Position numbers and translations under genes: made by a program
Assembly: GCA_964036045.1 (NCBI GenBank)
Contig: OZ038383.1
Span: 113,557,241-113,621,240 of the forward strand
DNA length: 64,000 nucleotides
Source of the DNA: Eutreptiella sp. 'Long Island Sound 2002'
Taxonomy: Eukaryota > Euglenozoa > Euglenophyceae > Eutreptiales > Eutreptiaceae
Direction: 5' to 3'
Notes under the pieces: model-generated
Databases searched by the model: none
What the model saw: only the letters and a program-made list of their open reading frames with translations
Told to the model about the DNA's origin: nothing
In this document: positions 16,876 through 26,530 of the stretch, piece by piece
How positions within the stretch are numbered: the first letter of the stretch is position 1
Layout of the letters: every line of letters starts with the position of its first letter

Positions 16876-19416
16876 GGAGCTGAAAGGGAGCTAAGGGGAG
16901 CTGAAGGAATGTGAAGGGAGGTAGAGGGAGCTAAAGGGATCTAAAATGAGGTAAAGGGAGCTAAAGGGAGCTAAACGGAGCTGAAGGGAGCTAAAGGGAG
17001 CTGAAGGGAGCTGAAGGGACTGAAGGGAGCTAAAGTGAGCTGAAGGGAGCTAAAGGGAGCTGAAGGAATGTGAAGGGAGGTAGAGGGAGCTAAAGGGATC
17101 TAAAATGACGTAAAGGGAGCTAAAGGGAGCTAAAGGGAGCTGAAGGGAGCTGAAGGAAGCTGAAGGGAGCTAAAGGGAGCTGAAGGGAGGTAACGGGAGC
17201 TGAAGGAATGTGAAGGGAGGTAGAGGGAGCTAAAGGGATCTAAAATGAGGTAAAGGGGGCTAAAAGAAGCTAAAGGGAGCTGAAGGGAGCTAAAGGGAGC
17301 TAAAGGAAGCTAAAGGGAGCTGAAGGGAGGTACAGGGGGCTGAAGGAATGTGAAGGGAGGTAGAGGGAGCTAAAGGGATCTAAAATGAGTTAAATGGGGC
17401 TAAAAGGAGCTAAAGGGAGCTGAAGGGAGCTAAAGGGAGCTGAGGGGAGCTAAAGGGAGCTGAAGGGAGCTAAAGGGAGCTGAAGGAATGTGGAGGGAGG
17501 TAGAGGGAGCTAAAGGGATCTAACATGAGGTAAAGGGAGCTAAGGGGAGCTAAAGGGAGCTGAAGGGAGCTAAAGGGAGCTGAAGGGAGCAAAAGGGAGC
17601 TGAAGGGAGCTAAAGGCAGCTGAAGGAATGTGAAGGGAGGTGGAGGGAGCTAAAGGGATCTAAAATGAGGTAAAGGGGGCTAAAAGGAGCTAAAGGGAGC
17701 TGAAGGGAGCTAAAGGGCGCTGAAAGGAGCTGGAGGGAGCTGAAGGAATGTGAAGGGAGGTAGAGGGAGCTAAAGGGATCTAAAATGAGGTGAAGGGAGC
17801 TAAAGGGAGCTGAAGGGAGCTAAAGGGAGCTAAAGGGAGCTGAAGGGAGCTGAAGGGAGGTAAAGGGAGCTGAAGGGAGCTAAAGGGAGCTGAAGGGAGC
17901 TAAAAGGAGGCTGAAGGAATGTGAAGGGAGGTAGAGGGAGCTAAAGGGATCTAAAATGAGGTAAAGGGAGCTAAAGGGAGCTAAAGGGAGCTGAAGGGGG
18001 GTTGAGGGAGCTGAAGGGAGCTGAAGGGAGCTGAAGGGAGGTAAAGGGAGCTGAAGGAATGTGAAGGGAGGTAGAGGGAGCTAAAGGGATCTAAAATGAG
18101 GTAAAGGGGGCTAAAAGGAGCTAAAGGGAGCTGAAGGGAGCTAAAGGGAGCTGAAGGGAGCTGAAGGGAGCTGAAGGGAGCTAAAGGGAGCTGAAGGAAT
18201 GTGAAGGGGGGTAGAGGGAGCTAAAGGGATCTAAAATGAGGTGAAGGGGGCTAAAAGGAGCTAAAGGGAGCTGAAGGGAGCTAAAGGGAGCTGAAGGGAG
18301 CTAAAGGGAGCTGAAGGAATGTGAAGGGAGGTAGAGGGAGCTAAAGGGATCTAAAATGAGGTAAAGGGAGCTAAAGGGAGCTAAAGGGAGCTGAAGGGAG
18401 CTAGAGGGAGCTGAAGGGAGCTAAAGGGAGCTGAAGGGAGCTAAAGGCAGCTGAAGGAATGTGAAGGGAGGTAGAGGGAGCTAAAGAGATCTAAAATGAG
18501 GTAAAGAGAGCTAAAGGGAGCTAAAGGGAGTTGAAGGGAGCTAAAGGGAGCTGAAAGGAGCTAAAGGGAGCTGAAGGGAGGTACAGGGAGCTGAAGGAAT
18601 GTGAAGGGAGGTAGAGGGAGCTAAAGGGATCTAAAATGAGGTAAAGGGGGCTAAAAGGAGCTAAGGGGAGCTGAAGGGAGCTAAAGGGAGCTGAAGGGAG
18701 CTAAAGGGAGCTGAAAGGGAGGTAAAGGGAGCTGAAGGAATGTCAAGGGAGGTAGAGGGAGCTAAAAGGATCTAAAATGAGGTAAAGGGGGCTAAAAGGA
18801 GCTAAAGGGAGCTGAAGGGAGCTAAAGGGAGCTGAAGGGAGCTAAAGGGAGCTGAAGGGAGGTAAAGGGGGCTGAAGGAATGTGAAGGGAGGTAGAGGGA
18901 GCTAAAGGGATCTAAAATGAGGTAAAGGGAGCTAAAGGGAGCTAAAGGGAGCTGAAGGGAGCTGAAGGGAGCTGAAGGGAGCTGAAGGGAGCTGAAGGGA
19001 GCTAAAGTCAGCTGAAGGGAGCTAAAGGGAGCTGAAGGAATGTGAAGGGAGGTGGAGGGAGCTAAAGGGATCTAAAATGAGGTAAAGGGAGCTAAAGGGA
19101 GCTCAAGGGAGCTGAAGGGAGCTAAAGGAAGCTGGAGGGAGCTAAAGGGAGCTGAAGGGAGCTGAAGGGAGGTAAAGGGAGCTCAAGGAATGTGAAGGGA
19201 GGTAGAGGGAGCTAAAGGGATCTAAAATGAGGTAAAGGGGGCTAAAAGGAGCTAAAGGGAGCTGAAGGGAACTAAAGTGAGCTGAAGGGAGCTAAAGAGA
19301 GCTGAAGGAATGTGAAGGGAGGTGGAGGGAGCTAAAGGGATCTAAAATGAGGTAAAGGGAGCTAAAGGGAGCTAAAGGGAGCTAAAGGGAGCTAAAGGGA
19401 GCTGAAGGGAGCTAAA
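16876..19416 (+). repeat. Purine-rich 10-bp minisatellite with 140-bp higher-order unit
   Basis: The array starts at the base after the 3' LTR and is built from a 10-bp monomer GGAGCTRAAG (R is A or G). Within it, a marker block (GAATGTGAAGG, then GGTAGAGGGAGC, GGGATC and TAAAATGAGG) recurs about 18 times. Its copies start near 16901, 17061, 17201, 17341, 17481, 17621, 17741, 17911, 18051, 18191, 18311, 18451, 18591, 18731, 18871, 19031, 19181 and 19301. Spacing is most often 140 bp and otherwise 120-170 in steps near 10. The plus strand is almost free of C except in AGCT. There are no genes. Confidence 0.97.
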
Positions 19417-19699
19417 CACGTAGGATTTTATGAGGTACCGGAATCCCGTAACTGAACCGTCCAAAAACTGCCGCGATCGCGATTTACGGCCCGCCGCATC
19501 CCAATTTTGCCGAGGTTTTGGTGATTTGTGCAAAATCTGTGCGCATCTGCCCCGATTTAGATAGCGCAATCGCTAAGATACGATGTTATCTAGTTGCTGT
19601 ATTGAAATCACGTCGATTGCATTACCGGATGTCCAGATAAACAAAAAATACGACCATTTTTGCCATTTTTTGCCACTTTTGGGCCTTAAAAGGTCATTT
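19417..19699. other. Unique spacer between two repeat arrays
   Basis: This is about 280 bases of non-repetitive, AT-richer sequence between the minisatellite and the 184-bp satellite. It holds a short minus-strand frame that runs out of the minisatellite, but nothing that I recognise as a gene, RNA or element end. Confidence 0.6.
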
Positions 19700-21150
19700 C
19701 GATGATGTCCTTGTGGTGTCACGAGATTTCAAATTGATCAAGTTTGTCCCTTTTGCCCTGCGAGGCTAGGCAAGCAATGATTCGTGCCCGTGCCTGCCCT
19801 TTACCCAAGATAATAATCCTGAGAGTGCCAAAAAACGCCCAAAACAGCTATATTTGCACTTTTGAACACATAAATGTTGAGTAAAGTGATACGGCTGTGC
19901 TTTCATGTGATTTCAAATTGATCACGTTTGTCGGCTGTGCTACGTGAGGCTTGGCAAGCAATGATTTGTGCCCGTGCATGCGCTTTACCCAAGATAATAA
20001 TCCGGAGGGTGCCAAAAAACGCCCAAAACAGCTATATTTGCAGTTTTGAACACATAAATGTTGATTAAAGTGATACGGCCGTGCTTTCATGTGATTTCAA
20101 ATTGATCACATTTGTCGGCTGTGCTACGAGAGGCTTGGCAAGCAACAATTTGTGACCGTGCATGCCCTTTACTCAGGGTTATGGCCCGGAGGGTGCCAAA
20201 AAAGGCCCCAAACAGCTATATTTGCACTTTTGAACACAATAATGTTGATTAAAGTGATACGGTCGCGCTTTCGTGTGATTTCAAATTGATGAAATGTGTC
20301 CCTAGTGCTAGGTGAGGTTTGGCGAGCAATGATTTGTGCCCGTGCATGCCCTTTACCCAAGATAATAATCCGGAGGGTGCCAAAAAACGCCCAAAACAGC
20401 TATCTTTGCACTTTTGAACACATAAATGTTGATTAAAGTGATACGGTCGTGCTTTCGTGTGATTTCAAATTCATCACGTTTGTCCCCTGTCCTACGTGAG
20501 GCTTGACAAGCAACAATTAGTGACCGTGCATGCCCTTTACTCAAGGTTATGGCCCGGAGGGTGCCAAAAAAGCCCCCAAACAGCTATATTTGCACTTTTG
20601 AACACAATAATGTTGATTAGAAAGATACGGTCGCGCTTTCGTGTGATTTCAAATTGATGAAATGTGTTCCTAGTGCTAGGTGAGGCTTGGCAAGCAATGA
20701 TTTGTGCCCGTGCATGCCCTTTACTCAAGGTTGCGGTCCGGATGGTGCAAAGGAAGGCCCAAAACAGATATATTTGCACTTTTTAACACAATAATGTTGA
20801 TTAAAGTGATACGGTCGCGCTTTCGTGTGATTTCAAGTTGATGAAATGTGTCCCGAGTGCTAGGTGAGGCTTGGCAAGCAACAATTTGTGACCCTGCATG
20901 CTCCTTACTCAAGTTTAGGGCCCGGAGGGTGCCAAAAAAGGCCCAAAACAGCTACATTTACACTTTTGAACACATAAATGTTGATTAAAGTGCTATCGCT
21001 GCCCGTGTGTGTGATTTCAAGTTGTTCAAGTTGGTCACTAGTGCTAGGTGAGGCTAGACAATGAACAATTTGTGCCCGTGCATGCTCTTTACTCAAGAAT
21101 ATGAACCGGAGGGTGCAAAGAAAGGCTCAAAACAACTGTATTTGCACACA
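19700..21150 (+). repeat. 184-bp tandem satellite, about eight copies
   Basis: The anchor GATTTCAA occurs at 19724, 19909, 20093, 20277, 20461, 20645, 20829 and 21013, giving steps of 185 and then 184 bp. Copies share GAGGCTTGGCAAGCAA, AACAGCTATATTTGCA and AATGTTGATTAAAGTG. Two sub-types differ around the AATGATTTGTGCCCG / AACAATTTGTGACCG and CCCAAGATAATAATCC / CTCAAGGTTATGGCCC positions. They partly alternate along the array. The end copies are the most diverged, as usual for array edges. The monomer length is close to that of many nucleosome-phased centromeric satellites. Confidence 0.93.
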
Positions 21151-21182
21151 CGCCATCATTAGATTTGCAAATGCTGTAATGA

Positions 21183-21638
21183 TCAGAGCCACACTCCCTT
21201 GGCACTGCCTGTCAGAAAAAACAAAAAGGAATCCCCCTTGTACGTGAGCGCATACAAGCTGCGTTTGTATGGGTTGTAAGGTGTGTCCTTCTCCCTTAAA
21301 TGACCCACCATGGGGTAACAAAACGCCCCAATGGTAACAAGTTGCTGAGCCGCTGTGTGTTTCGGGTCCACATGATCCACGAGGTCACTGAGTGTGTATT
21401 TCTGACACTGTGCTGCCTCTGATAGGAAGTACGCGTCTGCAATAGGCGTGATGGTATTATCTTCACTACGAAGACATGCCGTCGGTATGCAAAGGAACCA
21501 CTGAAAATTGTTACCCTTCCCATGCATTGACACACTGCACCGAACAGAAGCAAGCCACAAATGAGTTCTGAGTTCTGCAATAGGCATGATTGTATTATCT
21601 TCACTAAGGAGACATGCCGTCGGCGTGCAAACGAAGCA
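21183..21638 (-). CDS. Putative last exon of an unrecognised minus-strand gene
   Basis: Read on the minus strand from 21638, the frame is open for 151 codons to TGA at 21185-21183; the open stretch extends upstream to 21707. The exon start is placed after GGTAACAATTTTCAG, which looks like a branch site plus acceptor. The frame then matches the preceding segment (21942-21829) in phase 0. The product starts CFVCTPTACLLSEDN, contains a 46-residue in-frame tandem duplication, and ends in a unique part with DLVDHVDPKHTAAQQ and a hydrophobic FLFFL near the C-terminus. I recognise no domain. The 184-bp satellite begins some 30 bp past the stop. It could also be a decaying pseudogene. Confidence 0.45.
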   Translation of the reverse strand, partial: CFVCTPTACLLSEDNTIMPIAELRTHLWLASVRCSVSMHGKGNNFQWFLCIPTACLRSEDNTITPIADAYFLSEAAQCQKYTLSDLVDHVDPKHTAAQQLVTIGAFCYPMVGHLREKDTPYNPYKRSLYALTYKGDSFLFFLTGSAKGVWL

Positions 21639-21705
21639 CTGAAAATTGTTACCCCTCCCATGCATTGACACACTGCACCAAACAGAAGCAAGCACAAATG
21701 AGTTC
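21436..21705 (-). repeat. Tandem duplication (138 bp) carrying a splice acceptor
   Basis: Segments 21436-21568 and 21574-21705 are near-identical copies offset by 138 bp (137 at one end because of a single-base deletion). Each contains, on the minus strand, TGTGTCAATGCATGGGA followed by GGTAACAATTTTCAG. The offset is 46 codons, so the reading frame is kept. If the acceptor is used, the two copies provide alternative 3' splice sites that differ by 46 residues. Confidence 0.8.
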
Positions 21706-21828
21706 AAAGATCAAGATATTGTGGCATGTGTATACGTACCTAGGTAGAGTTATTATCTTTCTGCCCGGGTTGCAGTTCATGGGCACCAACCGTGCCTCCG
21801 CCCAAAATGCTAGCTTCAAGGCTTAAAC

Positions 21829-21942
21829 CTCGAGAAGCACTTGCAATGCGATAGGACATTTCCAACAGGGTTTACTCCGCCGCATGCTAACCACGCCCTT
21901 GACGTCCTGGTGAGTGTGTTCACCACCTTCGCTTGACAGCAC
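21829..21942 (-). CDS. Putative internal exon, minus strand
   Basis: On the minus strand, a pyrimidine-rich tract ending CTCCCTAG precedes 21942. The 114 bases to 21829 encode 38 residues (starting VLSSEGGEHTHQD, ending ALQVLLE) before a GTTTAAG donor-like sequence. The frame joins in phase 0 both to the upstream segment ending at 22381 and to the downstream exon starting at 21638. Without splicing the frame would stop at TAA a few bases later. It is short and has no recognised motif; support comes from the matching phases and borders. Confidence 0.38.
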
Positions 21943-21989
21943 CTAGGGAGCGTAGAGAAGGTATAAGAGGTATAATGTATAATAGGTTC

Positions 21990-22371
21990 TGCATTGCTTT
22001 GCCGTCGGGCTCTGCATTGCTTTGCCGTGCAGCTCTGCATTGCTTTGCCGTCGGGCTCTGCATTGCTTTGCCGTCGCGCGCTGCATTGCTTTGTCGTCGG
22101 GCTTTGTATTGCTTTGCCGTCGGCCCCTGCATTGCTTTGCCGTCAGGCGCTGCATTGCTTTGCCGTCGGGCGCTGCATTGCTTTGTCGTCGGGCGCTGCA
22201 TTGCTTTGTCGTCGGGCTCTGCATTGCTTTGCCATCGGGCGCTGCATTGCTTTGTCGTCGGGCACTGCATTGCTTTATCGTCGGGCTCTGCATTGCTTTG
22301 TCGTCGGGCGCTGCATTGCTGTGTCGTCGGGCGCTGCATTGCTTGGCCGTCGGGCTCTGCATTGCTTTGGT
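21990..22371 (+). repeat. 23-bp satellite, small block 1 (about 16 copies)
   Basis: The same 23-bp unit as the main array lies here in the same orientation, between unique sequence on both sides. It falls wholly between a minus-strand donor-like GTATGTG (first base 22380) and the acceptor at 21944-21943, so it would lie inside a 438-base intron. It includes the shortened variant with GCCGTGCAGCTCTGC seen again in the main array (for example near 24265 and 25650). Confidence 0.95.
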
Positions 22372-22380
22372 GGCACATAC

Positions 22381-22743
22381 GGCGACTCTTTGGTGTGCTT
22401 CTTGCATATCGCTCTGAATTCTTGTATCATTCCCGCGGGCACTAGCCCGGGTGCTTGGCATGTTGGTCTTGTAACCAAAGATCTATGCCATGTAAGCCCA
22501 TATTGACCACAACCGGTTGCTCCAATGTACGTAGCTCTCCCAAACAACCCCTCTTCGTGTGCTTGCGTGCCCGTGACGAATCAGGGTAATCCACAATGCG
22601 GTAACGATGTCCATCCAGTTCGCCATCCCTTGCTGCCTTTAAGACTTCTACGAGTCCCAACGGTCTATGTGTAGGTGCAACTGATTGGGATTCTCCTTCC
22701 CAATGTACTGCCCAACCCGCAGTATCGAATCCAAGCGATGGGG
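22381..22743 (-). CDS. Putative internal exon(s), minus strand
   Basis: Read on the minus strand, an AG at 22745-22744 sits exactly on the border with satellite block 2. From 22743 the frame PSLGFDTAGWAVHWEG stays open for about 100 codons. The last 60 bases before the GTATGTG donor at 22380 are open in a different frame (NDTRIQSDMQEAHQRVA). To join them needs either a frameshift lesion or a very small intron: GTTACAAG...GGGCTAG, 34 bases, keeps the phase. The composition looks protein-like (balanced charges, Trp and Leu spacing). No family is recognised. A pseudogene is a real alternative. Confidence 0.4.
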
Positions 22744-22747
22744 CTGG

Positions 22748-22995
22748 CGGGCGCTGCATTGCTTTGTCGTCGGGCTCTGCATTGCTTTGCTGTCGGGCTC
22801 TGCATTGCTTTGCCGTCGGGCGCTGCATTGCTTTGCCGTCGGGCTTTGCATTGCTTTGCCGTCGGGCTCTGCATTGCTTTGCCGTCGGGCGCTGCATTGC
22901 TTTGTCGTCGGACGCTGCATTGCTTTGTCGTCGGGCCCTGCATTGCTTTGCCGTCGGGCGCTGCATTGCTTTGTCGTCGGGCGCTCCATTGCTTG
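22748..22995 (+). repeat. 23-bp satellite, small block 2 (about 10-11 copies)
   Basis: This second block of the 23-bp unit has the same orientation as the others and unique sequence on both sides. It would lie inside the intron between the minus-strand segments 23404-23064 and 22743-22381. Confidence 0.95.
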
Positions 22996-23063
22996 CGTAT
23001 TGCCGCAACGGGAGGACGGGGTCTACAATTATGCTAACAACCTGTAGATTGCCGTGCTTCAAC

Positions 23064-23404
23064 AAGCGTGCTTGATAATGAGCCAAGAAATAATGGATTG
23101 CACCGTCAACTGCTCTTCAGGAAGATGCAATACCGAGAGTATCTCGTCCAATCGCCGGTAATCACAGTCTCGTGCCTTGACACGTTTTGGTGCCGTGGCC
23201 ATTAACTGTAGGGCAAGTCTCGTCAGTTCACGTAGGTAGAACTGTAGTGGCTCCTGCTGAACGGACCTACGATGCGGAGTGACGGAGGTAACCTTTAGCC
23301 CATCAGCCTGTTTTGGCAGTAGTTCATAGACCTCTTGCCAAAACACGGGGTTTCTCAACAAATCCCGAATGACAAAACATCGGGGCTTCCATCGATTTGG
23401 ATGG
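23064..23404 (-). CDS. Putative exon, minus strand, first visible coding segment
   Basis: On the minus strand, GGGCAG at 23410-23405 ends at the border with the main satellite array, and the frame is open from 23404 for about 113 codons (HPNRWKPRCFVIRDLL, later FYLRELTRLALQLMA and EEQLTVQSIISWLI). A TGA at 23061-23059 would end it. A GTTGAAG donor just before (first base 23063) allows an in-frame phase-1 join to the segment starting at 22743. An open stretch of this length is unlikely by chance in sequence of mixed composition. The product is helical-looking and is not recognised. Any upstream exons would lie beyond the satellite, outside the window. Confidence 0.42.
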
Positions 23405-25340
23405 CTGCCCGGCCCGTCGTCGGGCTCTGCATTGCTTTGCCGTCGCGCGCTGCATTGCTTTGTCGTCAGGCGCTGCATTGCTTTGTCGTCAGGCGCTGCA
23501 TTGCTTTGTCGTCGGGCGCTGCATTCCTTTGTCGTCGGGCTCTGCATTGCTTTGCTGTCAGGCGCTGCATTGCTTTGTCGTCGGGCGCTGCATTGCTTTG
23601 TCGTCGGGCTCTGCGTTGCTTTGCCGTCGGGCGCTGCATTGCTTTGTCGTCGGGCGCTGCATTGTTTTGTCGTCGGGCTCTGCATTGCTTTGCTGTCGGG
23701 CGCTGCATTGCTTTGTCGTCGGGCGCTGCATTGCTTTGTCGTCGGGCTCTGCATTGCTTTGCCGTCGGGCGCTGCATTGCTTTGTCGTCAGGCTCTGCAT
23801 TGCTCTGCCGTCGGGCGCTGCATTGCTTTGTCGTCGGGGGCTGCATTGCTTTGTCGTCGGGCTCTGCATTGCGTTGCCGTCAGGCTCTGCATTGCTTTGT
23901 CGTCAGGCTCTGCATTGCTTTGCCGTCGGGCGCTGCATTGCTTTGTCGTCGGGCTCTGCATTGCTTTGTCGTCGGGCGCTGCATTGCTTTGTCGTCAGGC
24001 TCTGCAGTGCTTTGCCGTCGGGCGCTGCATTGCTTTGTCATCGGGTGCTGCATTGCTTTGTCGTTGGGCTCTGCATTGCTTTGCCGTCGGGCGCCGCATT
24101 GCTTTGTCGTCGGGCGCTGCATTGCTTTGTCGTCTGGCTCTGCATTGCTTTGCCGTCGGGCGCTGCATTGCTTTGTCGTCGGGCGCTGCATTGCTTTGTC
24201 GTCGGGCGCTGCATTGCTTTGTCGTCGGGCTCTGCATTGCTTTGCCGTCGGGCTCTGCATTGCTTTGCCGTGCAGCTCTGCATTGCTTTGCCGTCGGGCT
24301 TTGCGTTGCCTTGCCGTCGGGCTCTGCATTGCTTTGCCGTCGGGCGCTGCATTGCTTTGTCGTCGGGCGCTGCATTGCTTTGCCGTCTAGCTCTGCATTG
24401 CTTTGCCGTTGGGCGCTGCATTGCTTTGTCGTCAGGCTTTGCATTGCTTTGCCGTCGCGCTCTGCATTGCTTTGCCGTCGGGCGCTGCATTGCTTTGTCG
24501 TCGGGCGCTGCATTGCTTTGTCGTCGGGCTCTGCATTGCTTTGCCGTCGGGCGCTGCATTGCTTTGTCGTCGGGCACTGCATTGCTTTGTCGTCCGGCTC
24601 TGCATTGCTTTGCCGTCAGGCGCTGCTTTGCTTTGTCGTCGGGCGCTGCATTGCTTTGTCGTCGGGCTCTGCATTGCTTTGCCGTCGGGCGCTGCATTGC
24701 TTTGTCGTCGGGCGTTGCATTGCTTTGTCGTCGGGCGCTGCATTGCTTTGCCGTCGGGCGCTGCATTGCTTTGTCGTCGGGCGCTGCATTGCTTTGTCGT
24801 TGGGCTCTGCATTGCTTTGTCGTCGGGCGCTGCATTGCTTTGTCGTCGGGCGCTGCATTGCTTTGTCGTCGGGCTCTGCATTGCTTTGCCGTCGGGCGCT
24901 GCATTGCTTTGTCGTCGGGCGCTGCATTGCTTTGTCGTCCGGCTCTGCATTGCTTTGCCGTCAGGCGCTGCATTGCTTTGTCGTCGGGCGCTGGATTGCT
25001 TTGCCGTCGGGCTCTGCAGTGCTTTGCTGTCGGGCGCTGCATTGCTTTGTCGTCGGGCTTTGCATTGCTTTGCCGTCGGGCGCTGCATTGCTTTGCGGTC
25101 GGGCGCTGCATTGCTTTGTCGTCGAGCGCTGCATTGCTTTGTCGTTGGGCTCTGCATTGCTTTGCCGTCGGGCGCTGCATTGCTTTGTCGTCGGGCGCTG
25201 CATTGCTTTGCCGTCGGGCGCTGCATTGCTTTGCCGTCGGGCGCTGCATTGCTTTGTCGTCGGGCGCTGCATTGCTTTGTCGTTGGGCTCTGCATTGCTT
25301 TGCCGTCGGGCGCTGCATTGCTTTGTCGTCAGGCGCTGCA

Positions 25341-26530
25341 TTGCTTTGTCTTTGGGCTCTGCATTGCTTTGCCGTCGGGCGCTGCATTGCTTTGTCGTCG
25401 GGCGCTGCATCGCTTTGTCGTCGGGCGCTGCATTGCTTTGTCGTCGGGCGCTGCATTGCTTTGTCGTCGGGCGCTGCATTGCTTTGTCGTCGGGCGCTGC
25501 ATTGCTTTGCCGTCGGGCGCTGCATTGCTTTGTCGTCAGGCGCTGCATTGCTTTGTCGTCGGGCGCTGCATTGCTTTGTCGTCGGGCGCTGCATTGCCTT
25601 GTCGTCGGGCTCTGCATTGCTTTGCCGTCGGGCTCTGCATTGCTTTGCCGTGCAGCTCTGCATTGCTTTGCCGTCGGGCTTTGCATTGCTTTGCCGTCGG
25701 GCTCTGCATTGCTTTGTCGTCGGGCTTTGCATTGCTTTGCTGTCTAGCTCTGCATTGCATTGCCGTCGGGCGCTGCATTGCTTTGTCGTCAGGCTTTGCA
25801 TTGCTTTGCCGTCGGGCTCTGCATTGCTTTGCCGTCAGGCGCATCATTGCTTTGTCGTCGGGCTCCGCATTGCTTTGTCGTCGGGCTCTGCATTGCTTTG
25901 CCGTCGAGCGCTGCATTGCTTTGTCGTCGGGCGCTGCACTGCTTTGTCGTCGTGCTCTGCATTGCTTTGCCGTCGGGCGCTGCATTGCTTTGTCGTCGGG
26001 CGCTGCATTGCTTTGTCGTCGGGCTCTGCATTGCTTTGCCGTCGGGCGCTGCATTGCTTTGTCGTCAGGCGCTGCATTGCTTTGTCGTCGGGCTCTGCAT
26101 TGCTTTGCCGTCGGGCGCTGCATTGCATTGTCGTCGGGCGCTGCATTGCTTTGTCGTCGGGCTCTGCATTGCTTTGCCGTCGGGCGCTGCATTGCTTTGT
26201 CGTCGGGCGCTGCATTGCTTTGTCGTCGGGCGCCGCATTGCTTTGCCAACGGGCGCTGCATTGCTTTGTCGTCGGGCGCTGGATTGCTTTGTCGTCGGGC
26301 TCTGCATTGCTTTGCTGTCGGGCGCTGCATTGCTTTGTCGCCGGGCGCTGCATTGCATTGTCTTCGGGCGCTGCATTGCCTTGTCGTCGGGCTGTGCATT
26401 GCTTTGCCGTCGGGCTCTGCATTGCTTTGCCGTGCAGCTCTGCATTGCTTTGCTGTCGGGCTTTGCATTGCTTTGCCGTCGGGCTCTGCATTGCTTTGCC
26501 GTCGGGCGCTGCATTGGTTTGTCGTCGGGC
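25341..26530 (+). repeat. Segmental duplication inside the satellite, copy 1
   Basis: This stretch matches 28031-29220 at a constant offset of 2690 bp (117 units less one base). It shares rare markers such as TGTCTAGCTCTGC, GGCGCATCATTGC and CTTTGCCAACGGG. The match breaks after 26530, where copy 1 has another TGTCTAGC unit. Confidence 0.8.

Noticed and set aside
20169-21096. Repeated 63-codon minus-strand frames, one per 184-bp monomer, overlapping by 8 bases
   Set aside because: They recur because the monomer recurs; 184 is not a multiple of three, so each copy is in a new frame, and end copies lose the frame. No sign of selection.
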